From assembly GCA_014382445.1 (NCBI GenBank), contig JACNJS010000033.1, forward strand, positions 1-64,000: 64,000 bases of DNA. Direction: 5' to 3'. Origin of the DNA: Bacteroidota bacterium (lineage in GTDB: Bacteria > Bacteroidota > Bacteroidia > Bacteroidales > F082). This document shows positions 25,550 through 36,000 of this stretch, piece after piece; within the stretch, counting starts at the first letter, position 1, and each line of letters begins with the position of its first letter. The notes under the pieces are model-generated. The model did no database searches and was not told where the DNA came from. It was given only the letters and a program-made list of their open reading frames with translations. The position numbers and the translations under genes are program-made.

Positions 25550-26986
25550 TTAGTTTTTATCTTCCAGCTTATTATCAGCAACAAGATTCTCAATAAAATC
25601 CTCTATTGCGTATAGCATTAAATCATTGAACATTTCTTCTTCATTTTCTTCTAAACCATAAATTTTAAGTTTAAATAAAACGGCTTTAGCCTTAAGCTGT
25701 TTGTTTGAATATAGAAAAAATGTAAATATTGCTTTAAAGAAATCCAAAGCATGGTTTTCGATAAAAGACACTTTTTGGGGATAGATGTCTTGAAGTGTAA
25801 ACTTACTATCAAGTACTTTCTCAATTTCTTTATATCGATTATTTCTTAATAGATACCATAAATATTGATTTTTAATCATTAGTTCATCAGAAAATTTTTG
25901 ATAGGCATAAATTACCAGATCATCAGCTTTTCGTTTCATTCCATTAAACATCAAGCAAATAATCATGTAATTTAAAAGTATTGGTTTATCTGTGTGCTTA
26001 GCAAAAAGGGATTTAAATATCCTTAAAGCTTCTTTCGGTTTATTTTCAGATAATAATTCCAGAGCATTAATGAAACGGTCCATGTCATATTCATCGGGTA
26101 ATAAATCTTCCTCTTCCATTAAAGGTTCATCGTCAATCTCAATATCAAATAATTTCTCGCTAAAATTATAGGCATCTTCTATTTCTTCCTCGGTAAACTG
26201 GTTCATAAAAGCAACTTCTGTCATTCTTATACTAGTTTCAAGAAGTAATTCTTTTTTGCCACTTTTTGCGTCATTCCATTCTTTTTCGTTCCATGTGTCA
26301 ATTTGTTTAATCTCCTGTTTAATCTTTTCTTCAATATCATCGCTAAACCTGGTAGGATTAATAAATTCATAATACTCTTCATCCTCAAAATCATTATCAT
26401 TGCCTTCTGTGCTTTCGCCAGATGGAAGAAGAAAATCGTAATTACCGGGTCCGGCAGTTTCATCAAGCGTACGCATATAGCTTAAATAAGGTTGGTTTTC
26501 GTCATTAATTATGAGAAAAGGTTTCCCCTTAAATCCAAATTCTAATTCAATCAGTTCAACATTATCATCATCATCTTGCAGAATATACAGGGATGTTTTT
26601 GCAAAATCCTTATGTGGTGTAAACCCGTAATCTTGTGCATATTCAATTGATCCGAATATAATATTATGTGCTAGCGGATAATCTATAGGCACAATATTCA
26701 ATTCATGTTTTACATCGTCAATCATATCCCTGAACTCAATAGTTGAAATGTTAAAACGATAGAATGTATCTTTAACCCCCAGGCAAAAAATATCAACCAG
26801 ATACATTCCAACTGTTAAATTGCCGTTACTATGCTCTCGTGTGATAAATATATTGGCTATACCATCTTCTTTCCAGCTATTATTAATTAAGCATTTACCG
26901 ATTGGTAAGTTACGACAACGGTTTCTGATATATTTCTCTGGTGATAGGGGTAGTTGAATCTGTTTGTTTCGCTTAGTTTTAGCCAT
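25550..26986 (-). CDS. TPR-like protein of unknown function
   Basis: 478 residues, no signal peptide, acidic. The N-terminal part (about 1-180) is a mixed alpha/beta domain (CLINNSWKEDGIANIFITRE, VGMYLVDIFCLGVKDTFY) of a type seen in uncharacterised cytoplasmic proteins. A low-complexity acidic linker (about 185-205, Asp/Glu-rich) follows. The C-terminal half (about 290-470) is helical and TPR-like (ALRIFKSLFAKHTDKPILLN). Upstream of, and probably cotranscribed with, the tyrosine phosphatase gene. I cannot assign a function. Confidence 0.72.
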   Translation of the reverse strand: MAKTKRNKQIQLPLSPEKYIRNRCRNLPIGKCLINNSWKEDGIANIFITREHSNGNLTVGMYLVDIFCLGVKDTFYRFNISTIEFRDMIDDVKHELNIVPIDYPLAHNIIFGSIEYAQDYGFTPHKDFAKTSLYILQDDDDNVELIELEFGFKGKPFLIINDENQPYLSYMRTLDETAGPGNYDFLLPSGESTEGNDNDFEDEEYYEFINPTRFSDDIEEKIKQEIKQIDTWNEKEWNDAKSGKKELLLETSIRMTEVAFMNQFTEEEIEDAYNFSEKLFDIEIDDEPLMEEEDLLPDEYDMDRFINALELLSENKPKEALRIFKSLFAKHTDKPILLNYMIICLMFNGMKRKADDLVIYAYQKFSDELMIKNQYLWYLLRNNRYKEIEKVLDSKFTLQDIYPQKVSFIENHALDFFKAIFTFFLYSNKQLKAKAVLFKLKIYGLEENEEEMFNDLMLYAIEDFIENLVADNKLEDKN

Positions 26987-27083
26987 ATTTTAAATTTAGG
27001 AATACAACAGCAAAATTCGATTAAATTCTTTTTCATTGCAAATGCAATTAGCAATAAAATAGGATCGGTGTGGCTATTAATTG

Positions 27084-27091
27084 TATTTTTG
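27084..27091 (+). promoter_or_regulatory. -7 box of the ptb-buk operon
   Basis: TATTTTTG matches TAnnTTTG, 79 bases upstream of the ptb ATG. Confidence 0.35.
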
Positions 27092-27169
27092 TAAAAATTA
27101 TTTAACGATTTTATTTATATTAAACCCTATAACCAATAAACATAAACATTTAAACTACAATATATTATC

Positions 27170-28066
27170 ATGATTACACATCTTTCATCCCTCGTGGAAC
27201 TTGCAAAAAGCAAACCTAAGCGAAAAATCGCGGTTGCAGCCGCAGGTGATTATCATGTGTTACAAGCAATTGCCAAAGCATCTGCAGAAGGTTTAGTTGA
27301 GCCAATATTAGTTGGTGAAAAAACTGCCATCAAAAAAATTGCCAAGGAGATAGGGTTCAATTTAAGAAAAATAGAGATAATTGATATTGATGATGATTAT
27401 GAAGCATCGTTGGAAGCTACAAAATTAATTAGCCACGGGAAGGCTGAAATACTTATGAAAGGGCTTGTTAGCACCGGATTACTGCTTAAAGCCATACTTG
27501 ATAAAGATTTTGGATTACGTACCGGCACATTGTTAAGCCATGTTGCTTTATTCGAAACACCATATTATCACAAATTGCTTGGGTTAACCGATGCTGCCAT
27601 GAATGTTGACCCGGGTCTTGAAGAAAAAATCGACATTATAAAAAACGCTGTAAAAGTTTTTCACCGACTTAGTAACCTAAACCCCAAAGTAGCAATTTTA
27701 GGGTCTGTTGAAACCATAAATCCAAAGATGGAAGCAACAATGCATGCTGCAACTATTTCGATGATGAATTACCGGAAACAAATCAAAGGCTGTATTATTG
27801 ATGGTCCACTTGCTCTCGATGGGGCAATTTCAAAAAGAGCGGCCGAATTAAAAAACATAACAAGTGACGTTGCAGGTGATGCCGACCTGATTTTGGCACC
27901 GGATATTAATGGGGCAAATATTCTTTATAAATCACTTAACTTTCTTGGTGGAGCAATGTCGGCAGCAGTTATTATGGGCGCTAAAGTACCGGTTGTACTA
28001 ACCTCAAGAGGTGATACCGAAAAGAGCAAATTCCTGTCCATTGCTCTTGCTGCAGCGATAGCATAA
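27170..28066 (+). CDS. ptb: Phosphate butyryltransferase
   Basis: 298 residues of the phosphate acetyl/butyryltransferase family (single domain, no enoyl-CoA hydratase fusion). It converts butyryl-CoA plus phosphate to butyryl-phosphate. Supporting segments: AAAGDYHVLQAIAKASAEGL near the N-terminus, GKAEILMKGLVSTG in the middle, and NGANILYKSLNFLGGA near the C-terminus, a typical Pta/Ptb active-site region. The gene lies 30 bases before butyrate kinase, giving the ptb-buk route from butyryl-CoA to butyrate and ATP. Branched-chain acyl-CoAs are also possible substrates. Cytoplasmic. Confidence 0.94.
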   Translation: MITHLSSLVELAKSKPKRKIAVAAAGDYHVLQAIAKASAEGLVEPILVGEKTAIKKIAKEIGFNLRKIEIIDIDDDYEASLEATKLISHGKAEILMKGLVSTGLLLKAILDKDFGLRTGTLLSHVALFETPYYHKLLGLTDAAMNVDPGLEEKIDIIKNAVKVFHRLSNLNPKVAILGSVETINPKMEATMHAATISMMNYRKQIKGCIIDGPLALDGAISKRAAELKNITSDVAGDADLILAPDINGANILYKSLNFLGGAMSAAVIMGAKVPVVLTSRGDTEKSKFLSIALAAAIA

Positions 28067-28096
28067 AATTTTATTTCAACCCCAGTGAGCCTATAA

Positions 28097-29173
28097 ATGG
28101 ATACAATATACATATTAGCAATAAATCCGGGTTCAACATCCACCAAAATTGCAGTGTATGCTAATACAAACCCTGTTTTTATTCAAACTATACATCATTC
28201 TGCCGAAGAACTTGCTCCATTTGAATTGGTTACTGATCAGTTCAATTTTCGTAAAGAATTAATACTGAGTGAAATTGAAAGTGCAGATATTCTTTTAAAA
28301 CACATTAAAGTTGTGATGGGGCGTGGTGGATTGCTAAAACCAGTGGAGTCAGGAATAATTGCAGTTAATGAAAAAATGGTTGCTGACTTGGAAAACTGCA
28401 CTTACGGGGAACATGCAAGTAACCTCGGAGGTTTGATCGCTTATGATTTGGCCAAATCGTTGCCGGAAGCTAAAGCATATATTTCCGATCCGGTTGTTGT
28501 TGATGAACTTAACGAACTTGCACGTTTGTCGGGTCATCCCCTGTTGCCCCGCAAATCCATATTTCATGCCTTAAATCAAAAAGCTGTTGCCCGCGAACAT
28601 GCTAAATCCATAATAAGGAAATATGAAGACCTAAACTTAATTGTAGCTCATCTCGGAGGGGGTATAACTGTTGGTGCTCATAAAAAAGGCAGGGTTGTTG
28701 ATGTTAATCAGGGTTTAGATGGCGATGGTCCATACTCGCCCGAACGAACGGGCACACTTCCTGTTGGCGATCTTACAAGGCTTTGTTTTAATGGCGGATA
28801 TTCGCAAAAGCAAATTTTGAAGATGATTAAAGGTGAGGGTGGCCTTGTAGCTTATATGGGAACTAACAGCGCCTACGAAGTTGAACAGCGTGTGGAAAAC
28901 TGCGATGAAGAAGCAAAATATATTTACGATGGCATGGCATATCAGGTTGCAAAGGAGATCGGCGCTATGGTTGCCGTTCTGCATTCAGAAGTTGACGGTA
29001 TATTGATAACCGGCGGAATTGCACACGACAGGTATTTTGTAAATCAGATTATATCCTATGTTCATCGAATGGCCCCGATTCACGTATATCCCGGCGAAGA
29101 TGAAATGAAAGCGCTGGCAATGAATGGACTTCGTGTTATTAATGGAGAAGTAGAAATAAAAACATACAAGTAA
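28097..29173 (+). CDS. buk: Butyrate kinase
   Basis: 358 residues, an ASKHA-fold acetate/butyrate kinase. It transfers phosphate from butyryl-phosphate to ADP. Visible signatures: ILAINPGSTSTKIAVY (phosphate 1 motif), VMGRGGLLKPV, LIVAHLGGGITVGAHKKG (signature 2) and ITGGIAHDRYF. Paired with ptb in one operon. Length is normal for the family. Acetate kinase is excluded by length and by the Buk-type N-terminus. Confidence 0.95.
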   Translation: MDTIYILAINPGSTSTKIAVYANTNPVFIQTIHHSAEELAPFELVTDQFNFRKELILSEIESADILLKHIKVVMGRGGLLKPVESGIIAVNEKMVADLENCTYGEHASNLGGLIAYDLAKSLPEAKAYISDPVVVDELNELARLSGHPLLPRKSIFHALNQKAVAREHAKSIIRKYEDLNLIVAHLGGGITVGAHKKGRVVDVNQGLDGDGPYSPERTGTLPVGDLTRLCFNGGYSQKQILKMIKGEGGLVAYMGTNSAYEVEQRVENCDEEAKYIYDGMAYQVAKEIGAMVAVLHSEVDGILITGGIAHDRYFVNQIISYVHRMAPIHVYPGEDEMKALAMNGLRVINGEVEIKTYK

Positions 29174-29410
29174 ACATCTGATAACTAGGACTCACAGTAA
29201 GAATAATTTTTTCTTAAGGAGCCAAAACTAAGGTAGAAATTTCAGCACAGGAGAAATGTAGAACCTGGTCTAACCAATATTTACTTTATTTTTGTGCAAA
29301 TATTTAAATATGACTTATTATCATACCCTAATTTTGCAATAATAAAGCAACTTCTAATAAGTATGTATTGTCAACCTCATGAAATAGATAATTACTAACA
29401 AATTATAACT

Positions 29411-32400
29411 ATGCGGAAATTTAGATTTTTATTTTTAATTATGGTAATTGGGTTTCTGATTACAACCATAAACTGGGCGATGAGTGACTCATCAAATACC
29501 GAACGCGAACGTCGCGCAAAGCTGGATACACGTATTGATAACAATGGGTACTGGAAAGAAATGGCCAAACAAGGCCTCACTGTGCTAAATCCAGTTGTTG
29601 AGGTACCCCAAGCTGTATATATCGGCTCAACTATGAAAAATGCCATGGTAGCGACAATTAATTCACCTGATGTTGCTGTCTCAACAAATTCTACTCAAAG
29701 TGAGAATTCTATTATTATTGATCCTAATGATAATATGATAGCATTAAATTCCAATAATTCCGGGGGACCAAATGGTAATCCTCCTTTTTACGGTGCAAAC
29801 GATTTATACACTTTTGATGGTGGAGAAACTTTTGATGGCGAAAACGGTGGAGCAGGTGGTAATAATAGTGGCGATCCTGCTGCTTGCATTGGAACCGATG
29901 GCAGATGGTATGTTGGATACATTAAAAATAGCGGTCAGGGGGTAGCACATTCTGATGACCAGGGGCAAACATGGACTCATGTTCAAGTAACACCTAACCC
30001 TGGAGATTTGGCAGATAAAAACCACTTGTGGCTCGATAATAAAATAGGAAGTCCGTATGAGAATAATCTATACAATTCATGGACGGATTTTGGAGGAACT
30101 TATAATAATGAAATTGTTTTAAAAAATTCTACCGACAGAGGGGTAACCTGGTCGAATAAAAAAGTGATTAGTCTTGATGTTAATGCAGGAAGCCATAATC
30201 AGGGGGTGAACATTCATACAGGCCCTAATGGTGAAGTTTACGCCATTTGGGCTATATATGATGGATGGCCACAAGATGAAAAAGCCCTGGGTTTTGCCAA
30301 ATCACTAGATGGTGGCGAAACATGGACTCCGTCTGTAAGAATAATTGGAAATATTAGAGGTATAAGAAGCTCAGGCGTACCTCAAAATATGCGTGTAGCT
30401 GCTTTCCCATCAATGACTGTTGACATCAGTAATGGGCCGAATAGCGGAAACATTTATGTAGTTTGGACAAACACAGGTGTGCCAGGAATCAATACTGGTA
30501 ATGATCGGGATATATATCTGATTAAATCAGAAGATGAGGGAGAAACCTGGTCAGAACCAATTCGTGTAAACCAAGATCCAATTGGTCAGGGTAAAACACA
30601 TTATATGCCATGGATTGCATGTGACGCTTCTAATGGGATTCTTAGTGTAATTTTTTATGATAATAGAAATACTAATAATAACCAGGCCGAAGCATGGGTT
30701 GCCACTTCAAATACAGCTGGTGAACTATGGGAAGATTTTGTCGTGAGTGATGTTTCATTTACTCCAAGCCCAATTCCTGGTATGGCAACTGGATATATGG
30801 GTGATTATCTTGGCATTACTGCTCTTAATGGTTTGGTATATCCTTGTTGGACAGATAACAGATCAGGTCCTGCCATGACGTATGTGTCTGTTTTCGAAAC
30901 CATTAACATTCTTGCACCGACCGGCTTAGCGGCTGTTACTGATCAGGAAACAGGAGTGTGTACTTTGGATTGGAATTTCGATGGCACAACCGGTTTTGAG
31001 TATTTCAATGTATATCGTAATAATGTTATTATTGACACCACAACCCTACTAACCTTTACCGACCAATTGACAGAATATGGTTATTATACATATGAAGTTA
31101 CAGCAGTGTATAGTGGTAATAATGAATCGGGTGGAACATCCTCTAATACTCAATATGGATCATCCACAATTGAAATTCTTCCAATTAGCTATGTGTCTAT
31201 AGTTTATCCGGAAGAAACTGATGTGCAGATGATGAAAATTAAAAATACTGGCGTGCTTGATCTGGACTTTTCATTATCCCCTTTCTTCGGAAAAACTCTT
31301 CTTCCTGATTATGCAATGGCCTTAGGTGGTGGTGATGAATATATCCACAAAGTAACCATAGGCACCTTATATAACACTTCTGCTTGCGATTTTTATTCCA
31401 ATTACAGCGGCATGTACACCAATATTAAAACTTCACGGTCGTATCCAATTGAAGTACATAGTAAAAATCCCTATCGGGGAGATCAATGCAAAGTTTGGGT
31501 TGACTGGGATCAAAATGGTGTTTTTGATGAGGATGCCATAGTGCTCAATGATAATAAGGAATTTGGTATTTTTAGTGGAACTATTGATGCACCTAAAGGA
31601 AGTAAACAAGGTTCAACAGGTATGCGGATTCGATTATCTGGGACTGGAAACCTTAATGCCTATGATAATACCGAATATGGTGAAGTTGAGGACTATACAA
31701 TAGTAATTGCCGACTGGCTTACACTGGATCCCGATGAAGGTATAGTGGCACCAAATGATTCGCTGATGGTAACCGTAACTTTTGATGCCTCAGGAATGAC
31801 AGTAGGAACTTATGAAGACAATGTAAGATTTGTTACCAACGATATTAATAATTTTTTGTACATTGTTCCCTGCACAATGAACATAACAGATATGCTGGTG
31901 TCAGCTACTGCCGATCCTGGTGAGATTTGTTATGGTGGAAGTACTCAATTGATGGCTCTGCCAACTGGTGGCAGCGGAACCTACACATATTCTTGGACGT
32001 CAATTCCAGAAGGATTTACATCCACAGAAGCAAGCCCTATCGTTGTCCCAACAGAAAACACACAATATTTCGTTTCTGTTTACGATGGTATCGTAACAAT
32101 TGATGCATCTGTATCAGTTGCTGTATTTCCTTTACCTGTTGTTGATATTGGTGATGACCAGGTGTTGTGTGGTGAAACACAGTATGAACTCGATGCCGGT
32201 AATCCCGGTGATACTTATTTATGGTCAACTGATGAAACTACCCAAACAATTGTAGCAACCGGTTCAGGTGAAACAATGTTCTGGGCAGAAGTTACAAATA
32301 CTGAAGGGTGTTTATCACGCGATACTGTTTATCTAAATTTTGCAGCAATTCCTGAAATTAACCTTGGAGCTGACACGGCTGTTTGTGGCGGAGTTACCAT

Positions 32401-32854
32401 TACACTAGATGCAGGAAATCCCGGCTCAACATTTCTTTGGTCGAATGGCCTTACATCTCAAGCCATTGTTGCCGATACACTTGGGATTGGCTACGGAATA
32501 CAGGAAATAACAGTTGAGGTTACCAGTGAATTTGGATGTGTTAATAACAATGGTATTTCCATTGAATTTGTTGATTGCACAGGTATTGATGAACTTCATT
32601 CATTGGCCATAAGGATTTATCCTAACCCAGCAAGCGGCATAATTAATGTTGAACTTATCGGTGAAGCTAACTCTCCTGTTGATATCAAAATTATGAATGT
32701 TACAGGAAAAATAGTGCTTAACTACGATAACATTTTTGTTTCAGGAACTCATATCCAAAAAGTTGATATTAGCAACTTTGCAGATGGCATTTATACAATT
32801 GTCGTTGTTAACGAAGGAATATCATCAACAAGGAAAGTTGTTTTGAGAAAATAG
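29411..32854 (+). CDS. Giant secreted BNR-repeat protein with nested GEVED domain and T9SS sorting domain
   Basis: 1147 residues. A signal peptide is followed by a sialidase-type BNR propeller (about 75-490) with repeated SxDxGxTW Asp-boxes (SDDQGQTW, STDRGVTW, SLDGGETW, SEDEGETW), an FN3-like domain (about 500-585) and a beta-sandwich interrupted by a GEVED domain. The GEVED domain covers DNA about 31300-31710 and ends EYGEVEDYTIVI. Then come two PKD-like domains and a type-A sorting domain (about 1065-1147, RIYPNPASG). True sialidase activity is not shown: I see no assignable Arg triad. From about 31995 the DNA is almost identical to the subtilase gene downstream. A terminator follows. Confidence 0.87.
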   Translation: MRKFRFLFLIMVIGFLITTINWAMSDSSNTERERRAKLDTRIDNNGYWKEMAKQGLTVLNPVVEVPQAVYIGSTMKNAMVATINSPDVAVSTNSTQSENSIIIDPNDNMIALNSNNSGGPNGNPPFYGANDLYTFDGGETFDGENGGAGGNNSGDPAACIGTDGRWYVGYIKNSGQGVAHSDDQGQTWTHVQVTPNPGDLADKNHLWLDNKIGSPYENNLYNSWTDFGGTYNNEIVLKNSTDRGVTWSNKKVISLDVNAGSHNQGVNIHTGPNGEVYAIWAIYDGWPQDEKALGFAKSLDGGETWTPSVRIIGNIRGIRSSGVPQNMRVAAFPSMTVDISNGPNSGNIYVVWTNTGVPGINTGNDRDIYLIKSEDEGETWSEPIRVNQDPIGQGKTHYMPWIACDASNGILSVIFYDNRNTNNNQAEAWVATSNTAGELWEDFVVSDVSFTPSPIPGMATGYMGDYLGITALNGLVYPCWTDNRSGPAMTYVSVFETINILAPTGLAAVTDQETGVCTLDWNFDGTTGFEYFNVYRNNVIIDTTTLLTFTDQLTEYGYYTYEVTAVYSGNNESGGTSSNTQYGSSTIEILPISYVSIVYPEETDVQMMKIKNTGVLDLDFSLSPFFGKTLLPDYAMALGGGDEYIHKVTIGTLYNTSACDFYSNYSGMYTNIKTSRSYPIEVHSKNPYRGDQCKVWVDWDQNGVFDEDAIVLNDNKEFGIFSGTIDAPKGSKQGSTGMRIRLSGTGNLNAYDNTEYGEVEDYTIVIADWLTLDPDEGIVAPNDSLMVTVTFDASGMTVGTYEDNVRFVTNDINNFLYIVPCTMNITDMLVSATADPGEICYGGSTQLMALPTGGSGTYTYSWTSIPEGFTSTEASPIVVPTENTQYFVSVYDGIVTIDASVSVAVFPLPVVDIGDDQVLCGETQYELDAGNPGDTYLWSTDETTQTIVATGSGETMFWAEVTNTEGCLSRDTVYLNFAAIPEINLGADTAVCGGVTITLDAGNPGSTFLWSNGLTSQAIVADTLGIGYGIQEITVEVTSEFGCVNNNGISIEFVDCTGIDELHSLAIRIYPNPASGIINVELIGEANSPVDIKIMNVTGKIVLNYDNIFVSGTHIQKVDISNFADGIYTIVVVNEGISSTRKVVLRK

Positions 32855-32876
32855 GAATATAATCAAATTTACAGAG

Positions 32877-32912
32877 AAAGGCTGCCTGATTTTTAAATGG
32901 GCAGCCTTTTTT
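32877..32912 (+). terminator. Rho-independent terminator after the BNR cargo gene
   Basis: GGCTGCC, a 13-base loop, GGCAGCC and six T residues, beginning 23 bases after the stop codon. Confidence 0.88.
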
Positions 32913-33076
32913 ACTCTACTCCTGAAATTGCGTTACGAGATTTTTGTAATACTAATAGAATGTAGAGCAATATGACAATGTACAATTAATAAGTTATTCC
33001 TTTTTATTATTTTTGCTGCAACTAAAAAACAAAATTGTTGTCTTTAATGAAACAAATTAATTTAAAAAATTTAATT

Positions 33077-36000
33077 ATGAAATACCTCACCTTTTACTTA
33101 GTATTGCTTTTATCAATTTCGGTTATAGCACAAGATAAATCGAATCCTGGTGTAATCACCAACGATTTGGTTGAATTTATAAAACAAAGTTCAGATGATG
33201 AATTGATACCAATTAATATCCGGCTTGTTGAAAAATACCCAACCTCACAACTTTACAGCCAAACATCACAGCTAAACCGTGCTGACAAAAGAGAGCTTGT
33301 AGTAAGTGAATTAAAGTCGTTTAGTGAAAAATCACAGCACGATGTACGCAACTATCTTTCATATAAAGCAAATATTAATGAAGTAGAACCGGGTCATAAT
33401 TTCTGGATCACAAATGTAATCAGCTGCAATGCTACCAAAGCCGTAATAGAGGAACTTTCTCAAAGAAGCGACATCGACAGAATTGATCATGACGAAGTTA
33501 GATACATGCTGTTTGATGAACCTTTAGAAACACCTGTTCAACCAAATTCGACCCGAGGTACCAGAGAAATAACAAACAATGTTATTAAAGTTAATGCACC
33601 TGCAGTTTGGGATTTGGGCTATACAGGGCAGGGAGTTGTTGTTGCCGTGCTGGATGTGGGAGTAAATTACCATCATCTTGATCTTGCCGACCATATGTGG
33701 GAACACCCTGATTATCCTAATCACGGTTATGATTTTGCATATAACGACAACGACCCAATGGACAATGATGGCCACGGAACTCATTGTGCCGGAACAGTTG
33801 CCGGCGACGGAACTGCTGGTTCACAAACGGGTATGGCTCCTGACGCTTTAATTATGGCACTTAAAGTTCTCAACGACAATGGAGGAGGTACAGAATCGGA
33901 TACGTGGGAAGCTATTGAGTTTACAGTAGATTACGGTGGCGACATTATGAGTATGTCAATAGGATGGAGACACATATACGGTCCCGACAGGTCTACCTGG
34001 CGCAATACACTTGATAATGCACTTGCAGCAGGTGTTATTGCTTCTGTTGCAGCGGGTAACGAAGGAGGCTCTCCCAATAACCCTGATGATGTGCGTACTC
34101 CGGGTGACTGCCCTCCACCATGGTTACACCCCGATCAAACTCTTCAAGGCGGTATATCCGGTGTTGTTTGTGTTGGTGCAACTGATAATAACGATAACCT
34201 TGCATCATTTTCCAGCCGCGGCCCTTCTGACTGGGAATTTGTAAATCCCTTTAACGATTATCCTTTTAATCCTGAGATGGGCTTACTCAGGCCTGATGTA
34301 TGTGCCCCGGGGGTAAATATTAAATCATGCAACGCCTTTAATATTAGCGGGTACACAACTATGAGCGGCACTTCAATGGCAACACCGGGAGTAGCCGGAG
34401 TAATGGCGTTGTTATTGTCGAAAGTTCCTGGGGCATCGCCTCAAGCGATTGATATAGCCCTTGAAACAACAGCTGTGGATTTGGGGGCAACAGGAAAAGA
34501 TAACCTCTATGGATCTGGCCGTATTGATGCACTGGAAGCGTTCAACAGTTTGTTTGAGATATTTTCTCCTACAAATCTCCTTGCTAATACCAATCAGGAA
34601 ACCGGGTTATGCTCTCTTACATGGAATCATAATTTAGGAGATGGTTTTGAATATTTTAATGTCTATCGTGATAATGTTCTTATTGATACTACCTCTAATT
34701 TATTGTATGAAGATCAGCTTAATGAATACGGATATTACTCTTATAAAGTTACTGCTTTCTATGAGGGTTCTCTGGAGTCGGATCCTGCTGTTAAACAAAC
34801 ACAATGGGGCTCTTCAACAGTTGAAATTTCTCCTGATTCTATCACAGTAATTGTTGTACCAGAAGGAACAACACAACAAACGATGATAATTAAAAATACC
34901 GGAGTTCTTGATCTTACTTTTTCGCTTTCTCCATTTTTCCGCGGAGTTACCCTGGTCGATTGGATTACGGTTGACCCTGATAATGGTACAGTTGCTGTTG
35001 GTGACTCATTAATAGTTAATTTAACATTTAATGCCGAAGGATATAGTACAGGAGTATATACTGGAACTCTTAATTTTATAACTAATGACCTTAATGCCAC
35101 AAACTATTTTGTTCAACTTACTATGATTGTAAGCGACTTAGAGATAACAGCAACAGCAAGCCCCTCAAATGTTTGCTTTAATGAATCAACGCAGTTAAAC
35201 GTTATCACCACCGGCGGAACAGGTACATTTACATATAACTGGACATCAATTCCAGAAGGATTTACATCCACAGAAGCAAGCCCTATCGTTGTCCCAACAG
35301 AAAACACACAATATTTCGTTTCAGTTTACGACGGTATTGTAACAATTGATGCATCTGTCTCGGTTACTGTATTTCCGCTGCCAGTTGTTGACATTGGTGA
35401 TGACCAGGTGTTGTGTGGTGAAACACAGTATGACCTCGATGCCGGCAATACAGGTGATGCATATTTATGGTCAACTGATGAAACCACGCAAACAATCGTA
35501 GCAACCGGTTCAGGTGAAACAATGTTCTGGGCAGAAGTTACAAATACTGATGGGTGCTCATCACGCGATACTGTTTATCTAAATTTTGCAGCAATTCCTG
35601 AAATTAACCTTGGAGCTGACACGGCTGTTTGTGGCGGAGTTACCATTACACTAGATGCCGGAAATCCCGGCTCAACATTTCTTTGGTCGAATGGTCTTAC
35701 ATCTCAAACCATTGTTGCCGACACACTTGGGCTTGGTTACGGAATACAGGACTTATCAGTTGAGGTTACCAGCGAATTTGGATGTGTAAATAGTGGTGAT
35801 GTTTCTATTGAGTTTGTTGATTGCACCGGCATTGATGAACTTACTTCGCTTGCTATAAGAATTTATCCTAACCCTGCAAGCGGCGTAATTAATATTGAAC
35901 TTATCGGTGAAGCGAACAAGGCCGTTGATATTAAAATTATGAATGTTGCAGGAAAAATAGTGCTCAACCATGATAACATTTTTGTTACTGGAACTCATAT

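Noticed and set aside
29411-32854. Calling the BNR protein an active sialidase
   Set aside because: Asp-boxes mark the propeller fold only. I could not identify the arginine triad and the catalytic Tyr/Glu/Asp.
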